From: an uncultured Eubacteriales bacterium | Lineage (GTDB): Bacteria > Bacillota > Clostridia > Christensenellales > Aristaeellaceae | Direction: 5' to 3' | Assembly (NCBI GenBank): GCA_902778055.1 | Contig: CACYWL010000019.1 | Span: 1 to 62,192 of the forward strand | DNA: 62,192 nucleotides | Program-made: the position numbers and the translations under genes | Notes under the pieces: generated by a model | Databases searched by the model: none | The model's input: the letters and a program-made list of their open reading frames with translations, nothing else | Told to the model about the DNA's origin: nothing | In this document: piece after piece, positions 22,056-31,059 of the stretch | How positions within the stretch are numbered: position 1 is the first letter of the stretch | Layout: every line of letters starts with the position of its first letter

Positions 22056-22897
22056 CCCTTGGTTCCCCCTCTCGATACGCCGGCCATGATCTTCTTCCGG
22101 AAGACCAGGAACAGGGCAATCAGCGGCAGGCTGATGACCACCACGGCCGCCATCATCGCCGGCGTATTCTCCCGGCCGAAGCCGCTTTCCCGGAGCTGCT
22201 GAATGCCGTTGGAAACCAGGAAATAGTTCTGGTCATAGGTAATCAGTCTGGGCCAGACATAGCTGTTCCAGCATTCGATCACCTTCAGGATCACGATGGT
22301 CACGATGGTGGGCTGCGCGATGGGAATCATGACCCGCAGCAGATACTTCAGATCGCTGGTTCCGTCCACCTTCGCCGCGCTGTACAGCTCGTTGGGGATG
22401 GATTCAAAGTTTTCCTTCAGCAGATAAATGTAGAAAATGCTGGTCACCGAGGGAAGGATCAGGCCCCAGTAGGTGTTCCGCATGTTCCAGCTGACGATGG
22501 TGACGTAGTTGGTGATAATGACCAGCTCCGTCGGAATCATCATCAGGCTCAGGAAAAAGGCGAAAACCGCGTTCTTCCCCTTGAATTCCAGACGGGCAAA
22601 GGCAAAGGCCGCCGGAACGATCACCAGCATCATCAGTCCCGTGGTCGCGACGGTAAAGACCAGGGTGTTGAAGAAATACCGTCCGAGGGGCACCGTCGTG
22701 AACGCGGAGGCATAATTCTCCATCGTCGGGTTCGGCGTCCAGAACCGGGGAATGTATTCGCTGTTGTAGGCCGCAAAGCTCTTCACGCTGGTCAGGATCA
22801 TCCAGTAGAAGGGAAACAGCACGATGACCGCCCAGAGCACGAGGAACAGGTAGATCAGCGCCATGCTCAGGGGGCTGTTTTTTTTCTGCGTATTCAT
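22052..22897 (-). CDS. Sugar-type ABC permease, MalG-like
   Basis: This 281-residue protein has six TM helices and the binding-protein-dependent permease EAA loop (ELYSAAKVDGTSDLKYLLRVMIPIAQP), which docks on the ATPase. MIPTELVIITNYVTI and the helix-breaking INTLVF-like region are typical of the MalG side of the pair. It forms a heterodimer with the product of 22911-23807. Its stop overlaps the start of the binding-protein gene, and its start follows the first permease by 13 bases. The cytoplasmic N-terminus MNTQKKNSP is short. Confidence 0.92.
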   Translation of the reverse strand: MNTQKKNSPLSMALIYLFLVLWAVIVLFPFYWMILTSVKSFAAYNSEYIPRFWTPNPTMENYASAFTTVPLGRYFFNTLVFTVATTGLMMLVIVPAAFAFARLEFKGKNAVFAFFLSLMMIPTELVIITNYVTIVSWNMRNTYWGLILPSVTSIFYIYLLKENFESIPNELYSAAKVDGTSDLKYLLRVMIPIAQPTIVTIVILKVIECWNSYVWPRLITYDQNYFLVSNGIQQLRESGFGRENTPAMMAAVVVISLPLIALFLVFRKKIMAGVSRGGTKG

Positions 22898-22910
22898 GCC
22901 GCCGCCTCCC

Positions 22911-23807
22911 TTACACGTACTGGACCGTCTTCCGGCTGACGGTCAGGTTGATATAGGTGATGGTAAAGACAATGGCGAACAGGATCAGCGCAGCCGCCGC
23001 CGCATAGGAGGGATAGCCGCCGCTGGAGCCGTAGAGCATGTCATAGACATAGCCGACGATCGTGTTCATCCCGGCGGCGTTCAGATCCGTGCCGAACAGC
23101 GCGACCTCATCGCTGTAGGCCTTGAAGGCGCCGATAAAGCCGGTAATGATCAGATAGAACACCGTCGAGGAGATCATGGGCAGCGTAATCTTCCGGAAGA
23201 TCCGGAAGGAGGACGCGCCGTCCACCCGGGCCGCCTTGTAGTAGTCCGGATTGACGCTGGCCAGCGCGCTGGTCATGATCAGAATCTTGAAGGGCATGAC
23301 CGCCCAGACCGTATAGAAGCACATGACAAACATCTTGGCCCAGTAGGGTCCCTCGATGAAATCCACGGTCTTCAGTCCGATTCTGTTCAGCAGCAGGTTG
23401 ACGAGGCCGTCCGAATACTCCGTTTTCCGGAACAGGATCATGAAGACCAGGCCCACCGCCAGGGTATTGGTCACATAGGGCAGAAAGTACACCGTCTGGA
23501 ACAGATGCTGAAGCCTCCGGATGGAGCTGAGCCCCAGGCTGATCAGCAGGGACACGCCCGTGCTGACGGGAACCGTGATCACGACGATCAGGAAGGTGTT
23601 CTTCACCGCCTGCACGAAGTCCGGATCCGCCAGCACATGCCGGAAGTTCGCCAGTCCGATGCCGGTGGCTTCACCCTGGGCAAAGCTGTAGTTCTCCTCC
23701 AGCGCGTAGATGCAGACGTCGATCAGGGGATAGACCATGAAAACGGCCAGGAAGAGGATGGCCGGGGCCAGATAGAGCCAGGCCTTCCAGTTGTTTTTTC
23801 CTCTCAT
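22911..23807 (-). CDS. Sugar-type ABC permease, MalF-like
   Basis: This 298-residue protein starts with a basic segment (MRGKNNWKAWLYLAPAILFL) typical of the UgpA/MalF side, has six TM helices, and carries the EAA loop DYYKAARVDGASSFRIFRKITLPMI. It pairs with the next gene to form the transmembrane channel. Its start overlaps the stop of the ATPase gene (ATGA). The -35-like purine site upstream lies within the ATPase gene, so translation is coupled. Confidence 0.92.
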   Translation of the reverse strand: MRGKNNWKAWLYLAPAILFLAVFMVYPLIDVCIYALEENYSFAQGEATGIGLANFRHVLADPDFVQAVKNTFLIVVITVPVSTGVSLLISLGLSSIRRLQHLFQTVYFLPYVTNTLAVGLVFMILFRKTEYSDGLVNLLLNRIGLKTVDFIEGPYWAKMFVMCFYTVWAVMPFKILIMTSALASVNPDYYKAARVDGASSFRIFRKITLPMISSTVFYLIITGFIGAFKAYSDEVALFGTDLNAAGMNTIVGYVYDMLYGSSGGYPSYAAAAALILFAIVFTITYINLTVSRKTVQYV

Positions 23808-24892
23808 GGCAGCCGCACCCCGCTCTCCCGGTCAAAAACATACACCTTGAAGGGCTTCAGCCGGAAGCGGACCGTTTCGCCCCGGACATCCGCGGCGGTT
23901 TCCGCCGGAATGATGGCTCTCAGATTGCGTCCGGTCATCTTTTCGTGGGTGCAGACCACGCTGACATCCCGGCCCATGACCTCCACCCGGTCCAGTCCGC
24001 AGGTGAACGGACCGTTATCATCCTGAATAAAGCCCTCCGGACGGATGCCCGCCCAGACCGGACCTTCCGGCTTCCCCGGCATCTCCAGCACTGCCTCGTT
24101 TCCGATTCGCAGCCTTCCCTGCCGGATTTCCCCCTCCAGCACGTTGATCGCCGGCGTGCCGAGGAACTGGGCGACAAACAGGTTTACCGGGTCGTCATAA
24201 ACCTCCTGGGGTTTGCCGATCTGGTTCACCACGCCGTCCTTCATCACGATGATCAGATCGGAAATGCTCATGGCCTCCTCCTGATCATGGGTGACGAAGA
24301 TGGTCGTCACCCCGGTATCCCGCTGGATGCGCCGCAGCTCCTCCCGCGTCTGCAGGCGGAGGCGGGCGTCCAGATTGCTCAGCGGCTCATCCAGCAGCAG
24401 CACGTTGGGAATCTTGACCAGGGCCCGGGCGATGGCGACCCGCTGCTGCTGTCCGCCGGACAGCTCCTTCGGCTTGCGCTCCATCAGCTGATCGATCTGC
24501 ACCAGTCTGGCCGCCTCCAGCGCCTTCTGCCGCATGGCCTCCTTCGTCATCTTCTGCCGGCCCTTCAGGTTCTGCAGGGGGAAGAGAATGTTCTCCTCCA
24601 CCGTCAGATGGGGATACAGCGCGTAGTTCTGAAACACCAGCCCCACGCCCCGCTCCTCCGGCGGCATCGCGGTCACATCCCGGTCCCCGAAGAGAATGCG
24701 GCCCTCGCTGGGCGTCTCCAGCCCGCTGATCAGATTCAGGGTTGTGCTTTTTCCGCACCCGCTGGGGCCCAGCAGGCCAACCAGCTGACCGTCCGGAATC
24801 TCAAAGCAGAAATCGTTGACCGCGATGACGTCCTTCCCCTTCTCCGTCCGGGAGGCAAACCTTTTTGTCAGATGATCCAGCAAAACTCTCAT
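23804..24892 (-). CDS. Sugar-type ABC transporter ATPase (MsmK/UgpC-like)
   Basis: This 362-residue ATPase has Walker A GPSGCGKST, the Q-loop VFQNYALYPHLTV, signature LSGGQQQR, Walker B VLLLDEPLSNLDA and the H-loop VTHDQEEA. A C-terminal regulatory beta domain (from about 240, GTPAINVLEGEIRQGRL then MGRDVSVVCTHEKMTGRNLRA) marks it as an MsmK/UgpC/MalK-type subunit. The ATG at 24890-24892 overlaps the NusG-paralogue stop (ATGA). ATPases of this class often serve several sugar permeases, so this one could also power the ATPase-less permease pair at 46146-47874 (inference). Confidence 0.94.
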   Translation of the reverse strand: MRVLLDHLTKRFASRTEKGKDVIAVNDFCFEIPDGQLVGLLGPSGCGKSTTLNLISGLETPSEGRILFGDRDVTAMPPEERGVGLVFQNYALYPHLTVEENILFPLQNLKGRQKMTKEAMRQKALEAARLVQIDQLMERKPKELSGGQQQRVAIARALVKIPNVLLLDEPLSNLDARLRLQTREELRRIQRDTGVTTIFVTHDQEEAMSISDLIIVMKDGVVNQIGKPQEVYDDPVNLFVAQFLGTPAINVLEGEIRQGRLRIGNEAVLEMPGKPEGPVWAGIRPEGFIQDDNGPFTCGLDRVEVMGRDVSVVCTHEKMTGRNLRAIIPAETAADVRGETVRFRLKPFKVYVFDRESGVRLP

Positions 24893-25635
24893 GGCTCCGT
24901 TCCTCCTCCGTCCCCTGGTTTCCTTTCCGCGTCCTCTTCCGGGAAATGTTCTTTCTCCCCGGTGCATTCTTCCTTCTCCGTCTTTCCGGATTCCTCCGTT
25001 CCTGTCTTCTCCGGAAAGAACGCTTGGTCCAGCTCTTCCACCGCCTCGTCCTCAAAGTCCGGCGTCCAGGCGGTCAGCCAGTCGTCGCTCGTGTCCTCGA
25101 GCATTTCCTCCGCCGGCGTCAGCGGGTTTCCGTCCCCGTCCACCAGCTGGTAGTTCAGCGTAATGATCCTGCTCTGCCCCATCAGGTTCACCCGGATCAG
25201 CACCTGACGTTTTCCCTTCTGGACGGAAAGCACCTCCCCGTTCAGCCGCTTCAGCAGGAGATCCGTCACCCGGATAAAGCCCTCCTCGTCCACCGCGTTC
25301 AGGATATCCAGCTTTCCGTCCAGATCGCAGACGGTTTTCGCGAATTCCAGATCCCGGCCCCGAAGGTACCCGTCCGGTTCCCGGTCATACCGGAGCACCC
25401 TCAGCACATGCTCCAGCCGCTGATACCGCCAGATGGGGATGTCCTCGTCCGCGAAAACGAAAACATACCCGGGCAGCAGGCGGATCCGGTCCTTCCGCCA
25501 GACCTGGCGGATTTTCCGGACGCGGATGCGCTGCGGATAAATGCCGCGCCCCAGGCCCAGAACCCGGAGCAGCTGCAGCACGGTATTCTCCTCTCCGGTC
25601 TCCACCATCAGACACCGGACATATTCCCCTTCCAA
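24889..25635 (-). CDS. NusG-family paralogue (NGN-KOW, LoaP/UpxY type) with acidic tail
   Basis: This 248-residue protein starts with an NGN-type domain (about 1-110): VRCLMVETGEENTVLQLL and the hallmark RLLPGYVFVFADE. A KOW-like part follows (about 130-165: LNGEVLSVQKGKRQVLIRVNLMG), then a tail of about 70 residues rich in Glu and Asp. General NusG lacks such a tail, so this is a specialised paralogue, like LoaP, RfaH or UpxY, which act as processive antiterminators for their own operons. The start is TTG at 25633-25635 behind AGGAGG. It is the first gene of the ABC operon, and its stop overlaps the ATPase start. A role in expression of this operon or of distant ones is inference. Confidence 0.82.
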   Translation of the reverse strand: MEGEYVRCLMVETGEENTVLQLLRVLGLGRGIYPQRIRVRKIRQVWRKDRIRLLPGYVFVFADEDIPIWRYQRLEHVLRVLRYDREPDGYLRGRDLEFAKTVCDLDGKLDILNAVDEEGFIRVTDLLLKRLNGEVLSVQKGKRQVLIRVNLMGQSRIITLNYQLVDGDGNPLTPAEEMLEDTSDDWLTAWTPDFEDEAVEELDQAFFPEKTGTEESGKTEKEECTGEKEHFPEEDAERKPGDGGGTEP

Positions 25636-25662
25636 AGCAGACCTCCTGCCGTTTGATGGCCT

Positions 25663-25691
25663 ATCTTACCATATTTTCAGCGCCTTTTCAA
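25663..25691 (-). promoter_or_regulatory. Sigma-A type promoter of the NusG-paralogue/ABC operon
   Basis: On the minus strand TTGAAA (25686-25691), a 17-base spacer and TAAGAT (25663-25668) lie about 27 bases upstream of the TTG start, so the 5' leader is very short. Confidence 0.74.
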
Positions 25692-25772
25692 TTTACAGTC
25701 CGGATCTGTTTTTCCCGCCTGAGGCTTTTTGTTTCTCTGCTGTTCTCCGGTGCGGGGAGGGCGGAAATATGC

Positions 25773-25778
25773 TATACT
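25773..25778 (+). promoter_or_regulatory. Possible extended -10 promoter for the methionine synthase genes
   Basis: TGC-TATACT forms an extended -10 about 37 bases upstream of the ATG at 25816. I see no good -35 box. It is divergent from the NusG-paralogue promoter. Confidence 0.4.
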
Positions 25779-25815
25779 TGTCCCCGGAAGGAAAAGCGGA
25801 ACACCGGAGGGCGGC

Positions 25816-26532
25816 ATGGAAGCGAGACTGACGGATATTTCCAGGGCGGAGGCGCTCCGGTATCTGGGCGTGCGGGGCGAGCCGGACACCGCCCTGCGGC
25901 GGGATCTGGACCGCTGCGCCGCGCTTCTGGAGGCCGGCGTCCGTCCCCGGGTCTGCTGGAGGCTTTTCCCCCGGGATGAAGACGGGAATCCGGCCGGTAC
26001 GGCCCTCTCCCTTCAGGGGCAGGACATCCGCCGCTTTCTTTCGGGCTGCGGGCAGGTGATCCTGCTGGCGGCGACGCTGGGCGCCGAATCGGAATCCCTG
26101 ATCCGGCGGACCCAGAACCGGAGCATGGCGGACGCGGTCATCCTGGACGCCCTGGCCAGCGCGGCCATCGAAAACGTCTGCGACAATCTCTGCGCCGATC
26201 TGGCCCGGGAATTTGCCCCGCTCTCCCTGACCGGCCGTTTCAGCCCCGGCTACGGGGATTTTCCGCTCTCCCTGCAGAGGGATTTCTGCGAGGTGCTGAA
26301 CGTCTCCCGTCTGCTGGGCATCACCCTGACTCCGGGCGGCCTCATGATTCCCCAGAAATCCGTCACCGCGCTGGTCGGTCTGCGGGCGGACCTTCCGGCC
26401 GGAGAGGGCGGGGAGGCTTCCGGAAAAGGCGAACCCGCGCGCGCCCCGGCCCGGACCTCCTGCGCGTCCTGCGCGCTCTCCCATTCCTGTGCCTACAAAT
26501 ACGAGGAGGGTTCATCCTGTGGAAAGCAATGA
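25816..26532 (+). CDS. Stand-alone cobalamin-dependent methionine synthase activation-domain protein
   Basis: This 238-residue protein corresponds to the reactivation (AdoMet-binding) domain that in E. coli MetH is the C-terminal part. It has a start like the free-standing Thermotoga-type protein (EALRYLGVRG), the LLAATLGAESESLIRR and ALASAAIENVCDNLC helices, and the FSPGYGDFPLSLQRDF motif, where the RxSPGYG-like core is the signature of the domain. The C-terminal tail has Cys in a C-x2-C-x5-C pattern (SCASCALSHSC) and so may bind metal. Its job is to re-methylate oxidised cob(II)alamin on the catalytic protein using SAM and an electron donor. The ATG follows GGAGGGCGGC. It overlaps the next gene by 14 bases. 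Confidence 0.9.
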   Translation: MEARLTDISRAEALRYLGVRGEPDTALRRDLDRCAALLEAGVRPRVCWRLFPRDEDGNPAGTALSLQGQDIRRFLSGCGQVILLAATLGAESESLIRRTQNRSMADAVILDALASAAIENVCDNLCADLAREFAPLSLTGRFSPGYGDFPLSLQRDFCEVLNVSRLLGITLTPGGLMIPQKSVTALVGLRADLPAGEGGEASGKGEPARAPARTSCASCALSHSCAYKYEEGSSCGKQ

Positions 26533-28894
26533 AATCATCCTGCTGGACGGTGCCATGGGCACCATGCTGCAGGCGGCGGGCCTGCCTCTGGGCGAGCTGC
26601 CGGAAAGCTGGAATCTCACCCATCCCGACGCGGTCGTCTCCGTCCATCGGAAATATGCGGAGGCCGGCAGTCAGGTGCTGTATACCAACACCTTCGGCGC
26701 CAACCGCCACAAGCTGGCTTCCTCGCCCTGGAGCGTGGAGGAGCTGGTCTCCGCCGGCGTGCGCTGCGCCCGGCAGGCTGCCGGGCCGGATCGGCAGGTG
26801 GCGCTGGATATCGGCCCCATCGGCCAGCTGATGGAACCCCTGGGATCCCTTTCCTTTGAGGACGCGTACGAAACCTTCCGCCAGATCCTGGCGGCCGGAG
26901 AGGCCGCCGGAGCGGACCTGGTTATCTTTGAAACCATGAGCGATCTGCAGGAGGTCCGCGCCGGCGTGCTGGCCGCCCGGGAGCATACGAAGCTTCCCGT
27001 CTGGGTAACCATGACCTTCGAGGCCTCCGGGAGGACCTTCCTCGGGGTCACCGTGCCGGCCATGGCGCTGACGCTGACCGGCCTGGGCGTCGAAGCCCTG
27101 GGCTTCAACTGCAGTCTGGGGCCGAAGGAGCTGCTTCCCCTGGTGCGGGAGCTCCGGGCCTGGACGCCGCTTCCCCTGATTCTCAAGCCCAACGCCGGCC
27201 TGCCGGACCCGGCCACAGGCGAATACCGCCTTTCTCCGGAGGACTTTGCGAGGGAAGTCGCGGAGGCCTTTTCCTGCGGCGTCCGGATGGCCGGCGGCTG
27301 CTGCGGCACGACGCCGGATTTTCTCCGCGCCCTCCGCTCCCGTCTTCCCGAAGGCCCCGCGGGACTGGATCTGATCGAAGCCCGCGGCGGCATCTGCTCC
27401 GCCCGGAAGGTGGCTGAAAACGGAAAGCTGCGGATCATCGGGGAAAGGATCAATCCGACCGGCAAGAAGCGTCTCCAGCAGGCGCTGCGGGAAAATGATC
27501 TGGAATACATCGTATCCCTGGCTCTGCAGCAGCAGGAGGCCGGCGCGGATCTGCTGGATGTCAATGTCGGTCTGCCGGGAATCGACGAAAAGGCCATGAT
27601 GGTCCGGGTCATCCAGGCCCTTCAGGGCGCGGTGGACCTGCCCCTGCAGATTGATTCCTCCGATCCGGAGGTCATTGAGGCCGGTCTCCGGGCAGTCTGC
27701 GGCCGGGCGCTGGTGAATTCCGTCAACGGACGGAAGGAGGTTCTGGACGCCGTTCTCCCCCTCTGCAAAAAGTACGGCGCGGCGGTGGTCGGGCTCTGCC
27801 TGGATGAAAACGGCATTCCGGATACCTGGCGCGGCCGGGTCGCCGTCGCGGAAAGGATCATCGCCGCGGCGGAAAGCTTCGGAATTCCCCGGGAGGATAT
27901 CTATATCGACTGCCTCAGCCTGACCGTTTCAGCCCAGCAGGCCCAGGCCCGCGAGACGCTGCAGGCGCTGCTGGCCGTCAAGCGGCTGGGCGTGCATACG
28001 GTGCTCGGCGTCAGCAACATCTCCTTCGGCATGCCGGAGAGGGAGAACATCACCGTCTCCTTCCTGACCCAGGCCCTGGCCTTCGGGCTGGACTGCCCCA
28101 TCGTCAACCCCAACCAGGCCGCCATCCGGAAGGCCATCGCCGCGTTCCGGGTTCTGAGCGGCGCCGATGAGGGGTCAGAAGACTATATCCGTCTCTGCGC
28201 CGAGCTGCCCGCGGTTTCCGCTCCCGCGGCCGCGCCCGCTGCCCAGGCCGCTCCGAAAGCCGGCCCGTCGGGCGCCTCTCCGCTGGAAAGCGCGGTGCTT
28301 CAGGGCCGGGGGGAGGAGGTGGCCCGCCTGACGGAGGAGGCGCTGTCCTCCCGCTCCGAAATGGAAATCATCGAGCAGCAGATGATCCCTGCCCTGAACC
28401 GGGTCGGGGAGGCCTACGAAAAGCAGGAGATTTTTCTCCCCCAGCTGCTCAGGGCCGCCCAGGCCGCCAGCCAGGGCTTTGAGGTATTGAAGGAACGTCT
28501 CGCCCGGAGCAGCCGCGCCGGCCTCAGCCGGGGCAAAATCGTGGTGGCGACCGTGCAGGGCGACATTCACGATATCGGAAAGAACATTGTCCGGGTCGTG
28601 CTGGAAAACTATGGCTACACCGTGCTGGATCTCGGCCGGGATGTTCCGCCGGAAAGGATCGTGGAGACCGTGCTGGCGGAGAACATCCGTCTGGTGGGGC
28701 TGTCCGCCCTGATGACGACGACGCTTCCCAGCATGGAAAAAACCATCCGCGCCCTGCGGGAAGCGGGCGCGGACTGCAAAATCATGGTGGGCGGCGCGGT
28801 GCTGACGCCGGAATACGCGAAGGAGATCGGCGCGGACTATTATGCCCGGGACGCCAAGCGCAGCGCGGACATCGCCCGGGAGGTGCTCGGATAA
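26519..28894 (+). CDS. metH: Cobalamin-dependent methionine synthase, lacking activation domain
   Basis: This 791-residue protein transfers a methyl group from methyltetrahydrofolate through cobalamin to homocysteine. Domains in order are homocysteine S-methyltransferase (about 5-285; zinc ligands Cys198, Cys261 and Cys262 in AGGCCGT), pterin-binding domain (about 300-570; IIGERINPTGKK start and GLCLDENGIPDTW), a linker rich in Ala and Pro, then the B12 cap and Rossmann domains (about 590-791) with the base-off motif DIHDIGKN (His684 as lower ligand). The reactivation domain is missing here and is encoded by the overlapping upstream gene. The start is GTG at 26519 behind GAGGAGGG. The length agrees with other split enzymes such as that of Thermotoga. 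Confidence 0.95.
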   Translation: MESNEIILLDGAMGTMLQAAGLPLGELPESWNLTHPDAVVSVHRKYAEAGSQVLYTNTFGANRHKLASSPWSVEELVSAGVRCARQAAGPDRQVALDIGPIGQLMEPLGSLSFEDAYETFRQILAAGEAAGADLVIFETMSDLQEVRAGVLAAREHTKLPVWVTMTFEASGRTFLGVTVPAMALTLTGLGVEALGFNCSLGPKELLPLVRELRAWTPLPLILKPNAGLPDPATGEYRLSPEDFAREVAEAFSCGVRMAGGCCGTTPDFLRALRSRLPEGPAGLDLIEARGGICSARKVAENGKLRIIGERINPTGKKRLQQALRENDLEYIVSLALQQQEAGADLLDVNVGLPGIDEKAMMVRVIQALQGAVDLPLQIDSSDPEVIEAGLRAVCGRALVNSVNGRKEVLDAVLPLCKKYGAAVVGLCLDENGIPDTWRGRVAVAERIIAAAESFGIPREDIYIDCLSLTVSAQQAQARETLQALLAVKRLGVHTVLGVSNISFGMPERENITVSFLTQALAFGLDCPIVNPNQAAIRKAIAAFRVLSGADEGSEDYIRLCAELPAVSAPAAAPAAQAAPKAGPSGASPLESAVLQGRGEEVARLTEEALSSRSEMEIIEQQMIPALNRVGEAYEKQEIFLPQLLRAAQAASQGFEVLKERLARSSRAGLSRGKIVVATVQGDIHDIGKNIVRVVLENYGYTVLDLGRDVPPERIVETVLAENIRLVGLSALMTTTLPSMEKTIRALREAGADCKIMVGGAVLTPEYAKEIGADYYARDAKRSADIAREVLG

Positions 28895-28948
28895 GCCTCC
28901 GGGGCTCCGGGTCGCGGGCCTCCCGCTTTACCCCTGCTCCCGAAAAAG

Positions 28949-28976
28949 CCCCTGCCGGTCGCCCGGCAGGGGTTTT
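28949..28976. terminator. Bidirectional intrinsic terminator
   Basis: A perfect 10-base stem CCCCTGCCGG/CCGGCAGGGG (28949-28972) has A5 on the left and T4 on the right, between the converging metH and NupQ-like genes. Confidence 0.88.
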
Positions 28977-28978
28977 CG

Positions 28979-29932
28979 TTATCTTTCTTCCCGGAAATAG
29001 CTCAGTCCCAGGCTGGCCGGGGGCTGATTCTCCCGTTTGTTCCGGATGCTGGAAATGATCAGCACCAGGATGGTCACCACATAGGGCAGCATCCGGAGGA
29101 TCGGCTTCATGGCCATGGTCACGAAGATCCCCGGAATGTTGGTAATAAAGCTGGAGCAGGAGAACAGGAACCCGAAGGCGACGGAACCGATCAGCGTCAG
29201 ATGCGGACGCCACAGCGCAAAGATGACCAGCGCGATCGAGAGCCATCCGAAGGCCTCCACGCTCAGATAGGCCTCCTGGGATCCCATGTAGTCGATGATG
29301 TAGTAGAATCCGCCCAGGCCGGAGATGCCGCTGCCGATGCAGATGGCCAGATACTTGCAGGCCGTCACGTTGATGCCGACCGCGTCCGCGGTCGCCGGGT
29401 TTTCTCCCACGGCACGCAGGTGAAGCCCCGCCCGGGTCCGGTACAGCACCCAGCTGGCCGCCAGGGCAATCACCACCGCCAGGAAAAACAGGATGCCCAG
29501 CCGCTGCAGGCTGTCCGTCCTGGTCTCGAAGGGCCAGCGGTACATCTTTTTCGGTTCGCTCAGGTACACCGTCGGATTCAGCTTGAAGACGATAACCTTC
29601 ATCAGTCCGGCGCCGAAGGTGGTCAGGGCCAGGCCCGTCACATTCTGATTGGCCCGGAGGCTGACGGTCAGGAAGGAATAGATCAGCCCGCAGAGGACGC
29701 TCAGCAGCAGCGCCCCGAGAATGCCCCAGAGGACGATCAGGACCGGAGGAAGCCCGCTCTTTCCCACCATGTTCAGAAACAGGCACCCTCCCGCGCCGCC
29801 CATGCACATGATTCCCGGAATGCCCAGGTTCAGGTGTCCGGCCTTCTCCGTCAGGATCTCGCCGGTGGAGCCGTAGATAAAGGTCGCGCCGAAGGCCAGC
29901 GAATCGATCAGAAAGCTCAGCCACATGTTCAT
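28979..29932 (-). CDS. Nucleoside-type ABC permease, NupQ/YufQ-like
   Basis: This 317-residue protein has about eight to nine TM helices of the branched-chain amino acid/ribose permease superfamily. It opens with FLIDSLAFGATFIYGSTGEILTEKAGHLNLGIPGIMCMGG, quoted only to note that the STGEILTEKAGHLNLG element is typical of the NupQ side of BMP transporters. RAVGENPATADAVGINV is the conserved cytoplasmic loop. It pairs with the NupP-like gene, whose stop it overlaps in an ATGA. It is the last gene of the xpt operon. The likely role is import of purine nucleosides through the cell membrane. Confidence 0.92.
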   Translation of the reverse strand: MNMWLSFLIDSLAFGATFIYGSTGEILTEKAGHLNLGIPGIMCMGGAGGCLFLNMVGKSGLPPVLIVLWGILGALLLSVLCGLIYSFLTVSLRANQNVTGLALTTFGAGLMKVIVFKLNPTVYLSEPKKMYRWPFETRTDSLQRLGILFFLAVVIALAASWVLYRTRAGLHLRAVGENPATADAVGINVTACKYLAICIGSGISGLGGFYYIIDYMGSQEAYLSVEAFGWLSIALVIFALWRPHLTLIGSVAFGFLFSCSSFITNIPGIFVTMAMKPILRMLPYVVTILVLIISSIRNKRENQPPASLGLSYFREER

Positions 29933-31059
29933 TTTCTCACCGCCCCCTGTTCCCTTCTGTTTTCATGGCCGCGGAAGCGGACCTCGTAGTTGATGAAGAA
30001 CTCGCTACCGATGATGAAGAACAGGATGATCCCGACGATAACGCTGGGAAGCGCGCCGGAGACATCAAAATCCTTGCTGATCTGGGCCGCGCCCTGATTC
30101 AGCAGCTGGATCAGCGCCGCGGTCAGAACCATCGCCAGGGGGTTGAACTTGCCCAGCCAGCTGACCATGATCGCCGTGAAGCCCCGGCCGCCCGCGGATT
30201 CGGTCGTAATCGACTGATCCAGCCCGGCGCCGATCAGGTAGCCGGCCAGTCCGCACAGCGCGCCGCTGAGAATCATCGTCCGGATGATCACCTTCTTGTC
30301 GCTGATGCCGACATACTGCGCGGTCCGGACGCTCTCGCCCACGACATTGATTTCATAGCCGTGCTTCGTATACTTCAGGTAGACATACAGGGCAGCCGTC
30401 AGCGCAAGCACAATCAGGATGATCAGCAGGTAGTCATGCCCGATCGTCGGCATTTTTCCGTGTTCCTGCCTCGGCAGCGCTCCCGATCCGTTCGGCACCC
30501 AGATTTCCAGAAAGAAGGAAACCAGGTAGGTCGCCACATAGTTCATCATCAGGGTGAAGAGAGTTTCATTGGTTCCCCATTTCGCCCGGAAAACCGCGGG
30601 GATCAGCCCCCAGAGCGCCCCGCCGGCCAGAGCGGCCAGCAGCATCAGGACCATCAGCAGCCCTTCCGGGATTTTCCCTCCCAGATAGAAGGTGACCGCA
30701 ATCGCCGCCAGCGCGCCCACCAGCGTCTGCCCCTCTCCTCCGGTATTCCAGAAGCGCATCCGGAAAGCAGGGGTCAGGGCCAGGGCAATGCACAGCAGGA
30801 TCGCGATATCCTTCATGAATTTCCAGAGCTTGCGGTTGGATCCGAAAGCCCCGTTCAGAAAGTCCATATAAAACTGTCCGATTTTCCCGGGATTCTGCTG
30901 CAGCCTGTCGATCAGAAGGAACGCGACCAGCCCGCAGAACAGGAAGCCCAGGAGCACCGCGGCCAGCCGGATCCCCCACGCCTTCCATCTCGGGATGGAA
31001 ATGCGTCTGCTCAGATGAATCAGCGGCTCGCGGTTTTCTTTCCGGTCTGCAACGCTCAT
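29929..31059 (-). CDS. Nucleoside-type ABC permease, NupP/YufP-like
   Basis: This 376-residue protein has a cytoplasmic N-terminus with a basic stretch, about ten TM helices and the conserved elements FWNTGGEGQTLVGAL, WGTNETLFTLMMNYVATYL and GFTAIMVSWLGKFNPLAM. These are typical of NupP in B. subtilis and of other BMP-linked permeases. GESVRTAQYVGISDKKVI is the loop facing the ATPase. Both ends overlap their neighbours in ATGA junctions, so translation of the three transporter genes is coupled. Confidence 0.92.
   Translation of the reverse strand: MSVADRKENREPLIHLSRRISIPRWKAWGIRLAAVLLGFLFCGLVAFLLIDRLQQNPGKIGQFYMDFLNGAFGSNRKLWKFMKDIAILLCIALALTPAFRMRFWNTGGEGQTLVGALAAIAVTFYLGGKIPEGLLMVLMLLAALAGGALWGLIPAVFRAKWGTNETLFTLMMNYVATYLVSFFLEIWVPNGSGALPRQEHGKMPTIGHDYLLIILIVLALTAALYVYLKYTKHGYEINVVGESVRTAQYVGISDKKVIIRTMILSGALCGLAGYLIGAGLDQSITTESAGGRGFTAIMVSWLGKFNPLAMVLTAALIQLLNQGAAQISKDFDVSGALPSVIVGIILFFIIGSEFFINYEVRFRGHENRREQGAVRK

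Noticed and set aside
25640..25815. Cobalamin or SAM riboswitch before the methionine synthase genes
   Set aside because: The gap is short, is shared with a divergent promoter, and shows no B12-box-like sequence.
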